DNA of 64,000 bases, taken from assembly GCF_000971475.1 (NCBI RefSeq), contig NZ_DF967531.1:1-64000 (forward strand), written 5' to 3'. Position numbers and translations under genes: made by a program. Below, in pieces: positions 56,398 through 62,974 of this stretch; position 1 is the stretch's first letter; each line of letters opens with the position of its first letter. The DNA is from Sulfuricella sp. T08. Its GTDB lineage: Bacteria > Pseudomonadota > Gammaproteobacteria > Burkholderiales > Sulfuricellaceae. The notes under the pieces are model-generated. The model worked only from the letters and a program-made list of their open reading frames with translations, had not been told where the DNA came from and made no database searches.

Positions 56398-56751
56398 ATG
56401 AGCCTCGTCAAGTTTCGCAACAATCTTCCTTTTTCGGGGGTAGCGATAGAACCCGGCACACCTTTGTGGCAGATCGTGCCAACGCATGGTGAGGACGGGC
56501 GCCCCTTGGCAGATTTCATGATGCTGATACCCGGATTGCGCAGCCGTCCCCAGTACGCCATCAACACCACCCTGAACAATCTCCAGAAAGCCCTGGAACA
56601 GCACGGCGAAGTCGTCTTCGTTAATCTCAATCTAAAGATCAATGTGCTGTGGGTTTCGGTCAATTGCCGGCCGGGAATCATTCTGGAGCTGGTTACATCG
56701 ATTCAGCGCCTGGTTCCTGAAGCATTGCTGGTTGCGCAGAAACCGGATTGA
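56398..56751 (+). CDS. Protein of unknown function, 117 residues
   Basis: A soluble protein opening MSLVKFRNNLPFSGVAIEPGTPLWQIVPTHGEDGRPLADFMMLIPGL, then LNNLQKALEQHGEVVFVNLNLKINVLWVSVNCRPGIILELV. The alternation of a helix and strands suggests a small ferredoxin-like fold. A strong ribosome site GGGAGGAA lies just upstream. It shares orientation with the gene at 55723. Not recognised. Confidence 0.6.
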   Translation: MSLVKFRNNLPFSGVAIEPGTPLWQIVPTHGEDGRPLADFMMLIPGLRSRPQYAINTTLNNLQKALEQHGEVVFVNLNLKINVLWVSVNCRPGIILELVTSIQRLVPEALLVAQKPD

Positions 56752-56797
56752 TCTGGTTCGCCTGGACTACAGATAACTTTTTGAGAATTTAGCCGTG

Positions 56798-57901
56798 TCA
56801 GTTCCCAAATAAGCCCTTGAGCGACTTGAGCACGCTGCCTCCGCCCGGCACCACTGAATCCGCAGCCGCATCGGTGGCCGCATCCCTGGCAACGTCTCCC
56901 ATCCCGAGCATCAGATTATCGAATCCGCTCACCCGCACTTTCACGGTCCAGATCAGCGGTTTTTTCTCACCGGGCTTGAGCGACGGATAGGCAAAGCCCC
57001 TGGTCGGTCCGACCGCCTCCGCCATTGCCATGGCCCCCGATGTCTTCTGGAAAATGCCGGCCGGAATCGTGCAGCTACTCTGGCTGCCCGGCAGCATCGG
57101 ATTCTTGTTTCTGGCCGCCATCCAGATGATAATTTCCTTGTCGCCGACTGCGCCAACGGCATTCAGGTTATAGCCTTTGGCACGGGAAAGCTGATCCCAT
57201 TTCAGGGGAATCGCCGCCTTGAGATCGGAACTGCCGGACTTGAAGTTGAGCGCTTCGAGAAAATCCATGTCCTTGTCCAGGGCATAGCGAATCTCCTGCT
57301 GCATGAAGCTGGCCTTCACCACATGCTCACCGACTACCGAGGCTTCGGCGGGAATTCCGGTAAACGCATTGTCGCCATACGGCCACCACAGCGTGCGCGG
57401 CGGCAGGGTTTCGCCAGCATCGCCACCACCCTTGCGTTTGCGGCTCTGCTGGGCCATCGCCGCCACCTCCGGCGATAGGCGGCTGCTCATGGCTTTCAGG
57501 TCGATCACTTCCGGCTGTCCTTTAAGCACGGTCTCACTGCAACCCCAATAAATCAGCATTTTGCCTTCGGGCTGCTCAGACTCCGAACTACCACCACCCC
57601 CCGTGCCGCGCCGCTCGCCCTTCAGTGGCAGCGATGGGCCAATACGCATGCCCTCGGGCACGATGTGCTCGGCACTATAGCCGCCGGGAATATCGGCAGG
57701 ATTGGCCAGCCGCAGATCCATCTGCTTGGAAATGCCTCCCTTGCCGCCGAACATCGCCGACATCATGCCGGTGGCGCCTCCCGCACCCAGTCCCGAATAG
57801 CTGCGCAAGTTCATTTCGTAATTGACCGGAGCCGCAAACGCACCCGGAAGATAACTGGCAAATGCGGTAACCAAGGCAATGTGCAAGGCATGCTTATTCA
57901 T
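56798..57901 (-). CDS. Secreted protein of unknown function
   Basis: From MNKHALHIALVTAFASYLPG, which follows a perfect ribosome site GGAGGGTG, the product has 367 residues with a signal peptide ending near GAFAAP. The mature part has a Gly/Met-rich stretch (GLGAGGATGMMSAMFGGKGG), PEGKMLIYWGCSETV with a Cys, LPPRTLWWPYGDN, then IPLKWDQLSRAKGYNLNAVG, and a C-terminal GGGSVLKSLKGLFGN. It may be envelope-associated. No family recognised. Confidence 0.65.
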   Translation of the reverse strand: MNKHALHIALVTAFASYLPGAFAAPVNYEMNLRSYSGLGAGGATGMMSAMFGGKGGISKQMDLRLANPADIPGGYSAEHIVPEGMRIGPSLPLKGERRGTGGGGSSESEQPEGKMLIYWGCSETVLKGQPEVIDLKAMSSRLSPEVAAMAQQSRKRKGGGDAGETLPPRTLWWPYGDNAFTGIPAEASVVGEHVVKASFMQQEIRYALDKDMDFLEALNFKSGSSDLKAAIPLKWDQLSRAKGYNLNAVGAVGDKEIIIWMAARNKNPMLPGSQSSCTIPAGIFQKTSGAMAMAEAVGPTRGFAYPSLKPGEKKPLIWTVKVRVSGFDNLMLGMGDVARDAATDAAADSVVPGGGSVLKSLKGLFGN

Positions 57902-58006
57902 TTCACCCTCCAGCCGAAAGCAATGTGGAAATTCAGAATTATTTTCATAGCATAGACCAGAACGTAGGATGGGTGAAGCGGAGCGGTTGTGCGGTTGCTT
58001 GGTTGT

Positions 58007-58668
58007 GGTTTTGTTCGCTTCGCGGATGCTTAGGTGCCGGGGGTAGCCCGGCGGGCTAGTTGCTTTCTTTAAACGGCTAAAGAAAGTAACCAAAGAAAGC
58101 CGCCCCTATCCACCGCCCCTTCGGGGTTCCCTGCGTTGCTCGCCAAGCCGGGCTGCTGCGGAACTCGCGCTATGCGCTCAGACAATCCTCGCAGAAATCT
58201 CCCGACTTGGCTGCGCTACTCGGCGGTGGACCAAGGGGACCGAACATCAAAACCACCCCATCTCCATCCTGACCTTCCCCTTGAAGTGGAAGGAACCAAA
58301 ACAAAACCACCACAACACCATCCCCTCGCCCCAACGGGGAGAGGGCTAGGGAGAGGGGGAGCACGGCGAGACCTCGCCCACAAAACCCAAATCCCCTTCT
58401 GCGCCGCTTCGGTTTGGCGGTCTAATTGGGATGAAGGCGAGCACTGTTCGAGCTCCGCGGTGGGGTGCGGGGTGTGCACCCCGCTAGGGCGAGTTGCGCA
58501 GCCGCCCAATTTGGCCGTGAAACCGAAGGTAGCCCGCAGGGCCGGCGCGGCAGGGTGCCTTTTTGTTTGGTTACTTGTATTTTGGGCAAGCAAAATAAAG
58601 TAACCTGCTGCCGGGCAGCCCCCGGCATCTAAACATTTGCGCGTAGCGCACTCAAAACCCGTCACCGT
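58007..58668. repeat. Non-coding repeat element with long inverted ends
   Basis: The left end 58023-58106 (GATGCTTAGGTGCCGGGGGT, then AAAGAAAGTAACCAAAGAAAG) and the right end read on the minus strand from about 58634 (GATGCCGGGGGCTGCCCGGC, then AAGTAACCAAACAAAAAGGC) are similar, and the similarity extends outward through GGTTTTG...CGCTACGCG-like sequence. Open frames inside lack coding character. A CTCTCCC-type repeat (58322-58358) is nested inside. It fills most of the gap between the secreted-protein gene and the integron remnant and ends close to where intI sequence is lost. Confidence 0.65.
58322..58358 (+). repeat. CTCTCCC/GGGAGAG-type palindromic repeat
   Basis: CCCCTCGCCCCAACGGGGAG followed by AGGGCTAGGGAGAGGGGG has the same arm-loop-arm-tail layout as the copies in lptA (46457) and beside the Gx transporter gene. 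Confidence 0.75.
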
Positions 58669-58743
58669 ATAAACCTGCACTGCATTTTCATTCAGCACGA
58701 TAGCGATTGCGCCTACTCGTACTCCATCCAGACTGCTATCTCT

Positions 58744-58908
58744 CATCTCATTCGGATGACGCTTGTCAAAATGACAAATAAATCGTTTAATCCAAATCAA
58801 GCTAGGCCTGTACAGTGCGAATACTGTAACGCTTCAGGCGCATTGCGCCCGCACTAGATCAAGCAACTCGGTTGCAGATGGGGGTAAGGATTCTGAGGTT
58901 GTCGGCAT
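58744..58908 (-). pseudogene. intI: Truncated, frameshifted integron integrase (IntI) N-terminus
   Basis: On the minus strand an ATG at 58906-58908 opens MPTTSESLPPSATELLDLVR. After one lost base it continues MRLKRYSIRTVQA, and after one extra base LIWIKRFICHFDKRHPNEM. Stitched together these match the IntI N-terminal core-binding domain pattern LLDxVRxxIRLKHYSIRTEQAYxxWIKRFIxFHxKRHPxEM known from integron integrases. After HPNEM the similarity stops and the repeat element begins about 75 nt later. The catalytic domain with its Arg-His-Arg-Tyr residues is absent. Confidence 0.85.
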
Positions 58909-58988
58909 TTGTATTAGGATGTACTAAATTTATGCAACATGATGAATTTATGCTTAAAATTAAATTTTATACAGAAATGGACAAACTT

Positions 58989-59017
58989 TTGACGCAATGT
59001 TTTACGTCAAATAGGTT
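58989..59017 (+). promoter_or_regulatory. Candidate cassette promoter (Pc-like)
   Basis: TTGACG (58989-58994), a 17-nt spacer and TAGGTT (59012-59017) point into the cassette array. The -35 is good and the -10 is weak. The TTGACG also pairs with CGTCAA at 59005-59010. Integron cassettes are known to rely on a promoter on the intI side. Confidence 0.4.
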
Positions 59018-59028
59018 GTCTACTTTAC

Positions 59029-59035
59029 GTTGGGT
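59029..59035. other. attI-like core site GTTGGGT
   Basis: GTTGGGT fits the GTTRRRY core and lies 121 nt from the intI start codon, at the expected place for attI, just before cassette 1. Unlike the two downstream sites it has no paired arms, which is the known difference between attI and attC. Confidence 0.7.
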
Positions 59036-59041
59036 GTTTCC

Positions 59042-59281
59042 ATGACTGATAAAACTCCTCCTGATGGAAATGGGCCAAAATACCCTGGTGGTGAAACATG
59101 GGTAGACCAATACGATGAGCGACTACATCCTTCACCACGCTTTGCACGGCTTCGCGCATCTTTGACTTGGTGCCGAGAAAAAATACTTGGCCCGATCATT
59201 ATCGGTCTCGTTCTTCTTGGCGTCGGCGCTCTTGTGAAATGCCAACAGGAATCCCCACCGCATAGCCAACAGCAAAAATAA
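59042..59281 (+). CDS. Cassette 1 protein, small membrane protein of unknown function
   Basis: The ATG is 7 nt after the attI-like core, typical for a first cassette. The 79-residue product MTDKTPPDGNGPKYPGGETW... has a hydrophilic N-terminal half with Arg-rich RFARLRASLTWCREK and one membrane segment ILGPIIIGLVLLGVGALVKC (about 50-69). No strong ribosome site is visible. No family recognised. Confidence 0.65.
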   Translation: MTDKTPPDGNGPKYPGGETWVDQYDERLHPSPRFARLRASLTWCREKILGPIIIGLVLLGVGALVKCQQESPPHSQQQK

Positions 59282-59312
59282 CCGCAAACCAAATGATCTC
59301 GTTCATTCTGCA

Positions 59313-59377
59313 CCCCAACCCGGCGTTCAACCGGATCGCGCGGTAAAGCCGCGCTCCCGGTTAACTCTACGTTAGAC
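59313..59377. other. attC recombination site of cassette 1
   Basis: The right core GTTAGAC (59371-59377) fits GTTRRRY, and the left core is CCCCAAC (59313-59319), one base off RYYYAAC. The inner arms GTTCAACCGG (59325-59334) and CCGGTTAAC (59358-59366) pair with one unpaired C, the extrahelical base that sets the recombined strand in attC sites. The central part GCGCGG/CCGCGC also pairs. At 65 nt it is a normal short attC. Confidence 0.88.
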
Positions 59378-59422
59378 GTCACGTCACACTACGCCTCCAC
59401 TCTGTCCTAAGGGATTTTTGAC

Positions 59423-59761
59423 ATGGGAAAAGTTATTACTTATGCAAAAAACAACAAACAATGCTTCTGCCAAATCAAATTTGAGAGTGGAGAACGAATT
59501 CTTATTTCAATTTCAGGACCACCAAATGCAGCTGTTAAAATTTTTAAACTTGGTTTTTTTGGCACAATACCAATACAAACTGTTTGGGAGTACAGCGCAA
59601 AAATAGCTGGCGATTTCGATGCCTATATTCATGGACTTCAACTCATGTTTCCAGAAATAAAGCATCCACTAGATGATATTCGTGACCGACTGCTAGTCTG
59701 CACATCTATCTCCGAGGCTAGGAATTATCTACTTACCAACCAAAGAAATGTTGGCGTCTAA
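59423..59761 (+). CDS. Cassette 2 protein, unknown function
   Basis: The 112-residue product opens MGKVITYAKNNKQCFCQIKF and has ESGERILISISGPPNAAVKIFKLGFFGTIPIQTVWEYS, then a helical C-terminal part with FPEIKHPLDDIRDRLLVCTSISEARNYLL. It appears as a small alpha/beta protein. The gene is clearly AT-richer than the chromosomal genes around it, as expected for an acquired cassette. Its stop is 16 nt before the attC2 left core. No family recognised. Confidence 0.75.
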   Translation: MGKVITYAKNNKQCFCQIKFESGERILISISGPPNAAVKIFKLGFFGTIPIQTVWEYSAKIAGDFDAYIHGLQLMFPEIKHPLDDIRDRLLVCTSISEARNYLLTNQRNVGV

Positions 59762-59777
59762 ACATGTCCCTAAACAC

Positions 59778-59855
59778 GCCTAACCATGCGCTCAAGCTCG
59801 CTCCCTCCGGTCGCTGGGACGCGCCTTCGGCGCGCCCCTTAGCTCCACGTTAAAA
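59778..59855. other. attC recombination site of cassette 2
   Basis: The left core GCCTAAC (59778-59784) matches RYYYAAC exactly; the right core GTTAAAA (59849-59855) matches GTTRRR but ends in A. The inner arms GCTCAAG (59790-59796) and CTTAGC (59838-59843) pair with an unpaired C as in attC1. The centre holds GGACGCGCC/GGCGCGCCCC, a strong stem. The TAACCATGCGCTCAAG and TTAGCTCCACGTTA strings are typical of attC sites in chromosomal integrons. Confidence 0.85.
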
Positions 59856-59953
59856 CCGTAAAATCGATGGGTTCAGACTCGCTTGATTGCCATTGATTAT
59901 TTATTCACCAAATCTGATGGCCCAAACAGAAACATGATTTTGTCATTTCAGGC

Positions 59954-59983
59954 TTGACACCTCTCCGCCCCTCCCCCGATAAT
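59954..59983 (+). promoter_or_regulatory. Strong sigma-70-like promoter of the EamA leader
   Basis: A perfect -35 TTGACA (59954-59959), an 18-nt C-rich spacer and -10 GATAAT (59978-59983). The predicted start falls at 59990, seven bases after the -10, which is the A of the leader ORF's ATG. The transcript would then begin at, or within a base or two of, AUG. Confidence 0.75.
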
Positions 59984-59989
59984 CACCCC

Positions 59990-60088
59990 ATGAATTCCCA
60001 ATCTCTAACCCTAGTCCGAGTCCGCCCAGTCGCCCGCCTGCACAAGGCGTGCCGCTCTTCGTTCCGTGGCCGGGAGAGTCAGCGTTAA
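59990..60088 (+). CDS. Arginine-rich 32-codon leader ORF, apparently leaderless
   Basis: The frame reads MNSQSLTLVRVRPVARLHKA then CRSSFRGRESQR and a TAA stop. Seven of 32 residues are Arg (10, 12, 16, 22, 26, 28, 32). No ribosome site precedes it; the upstream sequence is C-rich promoter. The promoter start falls at the ATG, so translation would be leaderless. Codons 25-28 contain TCCGTGGCC, identical to the 3' arm of the terminator that follows. The role as a regulatory leader peptide is inference; I do not recognise the peptide. Confidence 0.6.
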   Translation: MNSQSLTLVRVRPVARLHKACRSSFRGRESQR

Positions 60089-60126
60089 ACAGTTTTAGTT
60101 TCAGCAGTTTCCCAAAAGGCCACGGA
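60063..60126 (+). promoter_or_regulatory. Candidate antiterminator pairing
   Basis: TCCGTGGCC at 60063-60071, inside the leader ORF, is the exact complement of GGCCACGGA at 60118-60126, the 5' arm of the terminator. The two pairings exclude each other. A ribosome held on the earlier Arg codons would leave 60063-60071 free to pair and open the terminator. Confidence 0.55.
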
Positions 60127-60150
60127 CGATCTCCGTGGCCTTTTTGTTTT
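60114..60150 (+). terminator. Rho-independent terminator in the leader of the EamA gene
   Basis: AAAAGGCCACGGA, loop CGATC, TCCGTGGCCTTTT forms a perfect 13-bp stem followed by TGTTTTTTG. It ends 22 nt before the EamA start codon and 26 nt after the leader ORF stop begins to clear, so it stands between promoter and gene. It looks like an attenuator rather than the end of an upstream gene, since no gene precedes it. Confidence 0.8.
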
Positions 60151-60171
60151 TTGTCGTTTGAGGAGTATGGA

Positions 60172-61068
60172 ATGTCGCTGCCGCTCGCATTCGTATCAGT
60201 GATCCTGATCTGGTCCACCACGCCGCTCGCCATCAAGTGGAGCGCGCTGGGGGTGGGATTCAGCTTTGCGGTGTTTTCACGCATGGCGATCGGCACGCTG
60301 CTGTGCGTGCTCCTGCTGGCGGCCTTGCGTATTCGCGTCCCGCTGCACCGCAAGGCGCGACTGGCCTATCTGGCCAGTGGGTTGAGCCTGTTCGGCGCCA
60401 TGTCGCTCACCTACTGGTCGGCGCAATATGTCTCTTCCGGGCTGATCTCGGTGCTGTTCGGGCTGTCGCCGCTGATTACCAGCCTGGGAGCAGTGTTGTG
60501 GCTGGATGAGGAGGCGCTGACCGCCAACAAGATACTCGGAATGGTTCTCGGTATGGTCGGACTGGGACTGGTGTTCCAGGGTGGACTGGAACTGGGGCCG
60601 GGTGCATTGCTGGGCATCCTGGCCCTGCTGTGTGCAGTGGCGATGCAGTCGTTCGGCCTGGTGTGGATCAAGCGCATCGGAGACGACAGCCATCCGCTGG
60701 CGATGACGCTGGGTACGCTGGCGGTAGGGCTGCCGCTGTTCTTTGCTGCATGGTGGTGGGCGGATGGGAGTTTGCCCGCAGCGCTGCCGCAGCGGGCGCT
60801 GATCGCCACCGCGTACCTCGGAGTGTTCGGCTCGGTGCTGGGCTTCGTGCTGTATTTCTACATGATCAAGTACATGGAAGCCGGGCGCGTGGCACTGATC
60901 ACGCTCATCACTCCGGTCATGGCGCTGTTGCTGGGCCATGTCCTGAACAACGAAGAGGTGCTACCCCAAGTCTGGTTCGGCGCTGCGTTCATCCTGCTTG
61001 GGCTGGGTTTGCATCGCTGGGGCATGGGGCGGCTTGCGGTTATGTGGCTGCGGATGGGAGGAAAGTAA
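60172..61068 (+). CDS. EamA/DMT-family transporter
   Basis: From MSLPLAFVSVILIWSTTPLAIKW, with GAGGAG ten bases upstream, the product has 298 residues and ten predicted membrane spans in two EamA halves. Each half has the expected signature (IWSTTPLAIKWS; VLGFVLYFYMIKYMEAGRVALITLITPVMALLLGHVLNNEE). Such proteins export amino acids or other metabolites; the substrate is not readable. It lies behind the leader ORF and terminator at 59990-60150. Confidence 0.88.
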   Translation: MSLPLAFVSVILIWSTTPLAIKWSALGVGFSFAVFSRMAIGTLLCVLLLAALRIRVPLHRKARLAYLASGLSLFGAMSLTYWSAQYVSSGLISVLFGLSPLITSLGAVLWLDEEALTANKILGMVLGMVGLGLVFQGGLELGPGALLGILALLCAVAMQSFGLVWIKRIGDDSHPLAMTLGTLAVGLPLFFAAWWWADGSLPAALPQRALIATAYLGVFGSVLGFVLYFYMIKYMEAGRVALITLITPVMALLLGHVLNNEEVLPQVWFGAAFILLGLGLHRWGMGRLAVMWLRMGGK

Positions 61069-61124
61069 CCCATATAAGGCGTCAACAAGCAAAGCCGCCG
61101 TGTCTTGCGCAGTACAGCATCACG

Positions 61125-61877
61125 CTACTGGCTTGAAGCAACCCCTTGTTCCTGCCCATCGGACTCAAGCAGCTTCTGTATCACCGCCCCCGCCAACATA
61201 TAGCCAAACAGTGGCGGCATATAACTGATCGTCCCGTTAACCGCGCGCGGACGCCCCGATCCTTCTACCGGTTGGGGCGGCAGCGGCGCGCTGGGCTGCT
61301 CGTCGGAAAACACTGTCAACAGACCCTTGCGTATGCCGTGGCGCTGCAGGCGTTTCCTCATCTGGCGCGCAAGCGGGCACATTTCGGTCTGGCTGATGTC
61401 GGCGAGCTTGATCTTGCTCGGATCAAGGCGATTGCCCGCCCCCATGCTAGCAACCACCCTCAGGCCGCGCTTCAGGCTTTCCGCCACCAGCGCCACCTTG
61501 CATGCCAGCGAATCGATCGCGTCCACCACGTAATCGCAGTCTCCCGGCACCAGGTCGTTGACATTTTCGGTATTGAGAAACTGCCGGATCACCGTCACCT
61601 GGCATTCGGGATTGATGTCGCGGATGCGTGCCGCCATCAGTTCCGCCTTGGACTGGCCCACGGTGGAGAGCAAGGCCGGAAGCTGGCGGTTGATGTTGGA
61701 AGCCGCCACCACGTCGTGGTCGAGCAGGGTCAGCCGGCCGATGCCGGCGCGCGCCAGTGCTTCGGCGCAGTACGAGCCGACACCGCCAAGACCGGCAACA
61801 AACACATGTTTGGATGCCAGCCTGGCGATGCCTTCATCGCCGATCAAAATATGGGTACGTTCAAATTGGGGTTGCAT
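61125..61877 (-). CDS. tcdA: tRNA threonylcarbamoyladenosine dehydratase
   Basis: A ThiF/MoeB-like enzyme that cyclises t6A in tRNAs. The 250-residue product opens QFERTHILIGDEGIARLASKHVFVAGLGGVGSYCAEALARAGIGRLTLLDHD, with the ATP-binding GxGGVGS. It continues with the DIN/NECQ adenylation region, CDYVVDAIDSLACKVAL and GNRLDPSKIKLADISQTEMCPLARQMRKRL. It is convergent with the EamA gene. Confidence 0.93.
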   Translation of the reverse strand: MQPQFERTHILIGDEGIARLASKHVFVAGLGGVGSYCAEALARAGIGRLTLLDHDVVAASNINRQLPALLSTVGQSKAELMAARIRDINPECQVTVIRQFLNTENVNDLVPGDCDYVVDAIDSLACKVALVAESLKRGLRVVASMGAGNRLDPSKIKLADISQTEMCPLARQMRKRLQRHGIRKGLLTVFSDEQPSAPLPPQPVEGSGRPRAVNGTISYMPPLFGYMLAGAVIQKLLESDGQEQGVASSQ

Positions 61878-61946
61878 TTAAGAGCCTTTTTTAGCCACGG
61901 ATGTACACGGATATACCCAATCAGGACGAGCCGGAACCAAACAGGT

Positions 61947-62026
61947 AGCCTGGATGGAGCGTAGCGGAATCCGGGAAGGCATTCCACAGGCGCCCCGGAT
62001 TCCGGCCTATGGCCTGCATCCAGGCT
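61947..62026. repeat. CCTGGATGGAGCG palindromic repeat
   Basis: AGCCTGGATGGAGCGTAGCG then GAATCCGGG pairs with CCCCGGATTCCGGCC...GCATCCAGGCT in an 80-nt inverted repeat in the gap between tcdA and the cation efflux gene. A second common motif, AGCCACGGATGTACACGGAT, lies just left at about 61892. Both look like dispersed non-coding repeats; no gene is seen in this 182-nt gap. Confidence 0.75.
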
Positions 62027-62059
62027 CCAGAAGTAGGCGCCTCTAGGCGACAAATCTGC

Positions 62060-62974
62060 TCACGTTTTGTAAAGAGCGGATGAACTGCTGTTTTCAAGTT
62101 TATGCGTTTCCAGCGGCTCGACATGTATCGTCACCGCGGTGTTGGGCAAGGTGCGCTCGAGCGCTTCCTCGATCCGGTCGCACAGGGCATGTGCCTCGTT
62201 CACTGTACTAGCCCCAGGCACCAGCAGGTGAAAATCGATGAAACGGCGCGAACCGGATTTACGTGTACGCAGGTCGTGAAAGGAGGTGCCATTGGGCAAT
62301 AATTTGCCGATCTCCGTCTCGATCTGTTTTACCTCATCGACCGGCAGGGCAGCGTCCATCAGCCCGCTCCAGGAACGCTGCAACAGATGGAACCCGGTGA
62401 AGATGATGTTGAGCCCCACCGCCACCGCCATCAGCGGATCGAGTATCTGCCAAGAGGGTGGCGCAAACATCACCACGCCCAAGCCCGCCACCACCCCCAC
62501 CGAGGTCCAGACATCGGTCATGAGGTGCTTGGCATCCGCTTCCAGAATGATGCTATCGTACTGGGTTCCCACCTTGAGCATGGCCCGTGCCGTGGCAAAA
62601 TTGAGTGCCGCCGCCAGCAATGAAACCATCAGGCCGGGACCGAGGTTTTCCAGCGCAGCAGGATGCAGGAAGCGCCCCACTGCGGCATAGATGATGGATG
62701 CCGCCGCCACCAGAATCAGCGCGCCTTCGGCGCCGCTGGAAAAGTACTCCGCCTTGTCGTGACCGTAGGCGTGGTCGATATCCGCAGGACGGGAAGCAAT
62801 GATCAGCGCCGTCAGGGCAATCAGGCCGGCGGCGAGATTAACCAGCGATTCGACAGCGTCGGAAAGCAGGCTCACCGAATCGGTGAGGAAATAAGCGCCG
62901 AATTTCAGCGCCATCGTCGCGACCGAGGTCACGATCGACAGGTAAGCCATGCGCAGGGTTGCTTGTTTCCTCAT
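62060..62974 (-). CDS. Cation diffusion facilitator (FieF-like)
   Basis: A metal-proton antiporter of 304 residues. Six membrane spans include FLTDSVSLLSDAVESLVNLAAG and ADIDHAYGHDKAEYFSSGAEG with the HxxxD-type sites, and DAKHLMTDVWTSVGVVAGL with the second metal-binding pair. The cytosolic C-terminal domain (about 205-300) has FHDLRTRKSGSRRFIDFHLLVPG. It may export zinc or iron. Its ATG overlaps the tatD stop. Confidence 0.92.
   Translation of the reverse strand: MRKQATLRMAYLSIVTSVATMALKFGAYFLTDSVSLLSDAVESLVNLAAGLIALTALIIASRPADIDHAYGHDKAEYFSSGAEGALILVAAASIIYAAVGRFLHPAALENLGPGLMVSLLAAALNFATARAMLKVGTQYDSIILEADAKHLMTDVWTSVGVVAGLGVVMFAPPSWQILDPLMAVAVGLNIIFTGFHLLQRSWSGLMDAALPVDEVKQIETEIGKLLPNGTSFHDLRTRKSGSRRFIDFHLLVPGASTVNEAHALCDRIEEALERTLPNTAVTIHVEPLETHKLENSSSSALYKT

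Larger units (their letters stand above)
58744..59855. mobile_element. Decayed integron: intI remnant, attI-like site and two gene cassettes
   Basis: The region has the architecture of an integron. An integrase gene start reads leftward (58908 to 58744), a GTTRRRY core site lies at 59029, and two rightward ORFs each end in an attC site (59313-59377 and 59778-59855). If recombination falls after the G of each core, cassette 1 is 59030-59371 and cassette 2 is 59372-59849. The integrase is broken, so the array cannot move by its own enzyme. The low GC of cassette 2 against its neighbours fits acquisition. Confidence 0.85.

Noticed and set aside
58136-58603. 155-residue plus-strand frame in the repeat element
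   Set aside because: It is Arg/Gly/Pro-rich, lacks a ribosome site and lies wholly inside the inverted-repeat element, so it is a by-product of GC-rich repeat sequence.
58216-58800. 194-residue minus-strand frame as a gene
   Set aside because: Only its first 19 codons carry meaning, as part of the intI remnant; the rest runs through the repeat element.
60084-60090. GTTAAAC after the leader ORF as a third attC core
   Set aside because: It fits GTTRRRY, but no RYYYAAC partner with paired inner arms is found upstream, and the bases are explained as the CGT codon and TAA stop of the leader ORF.
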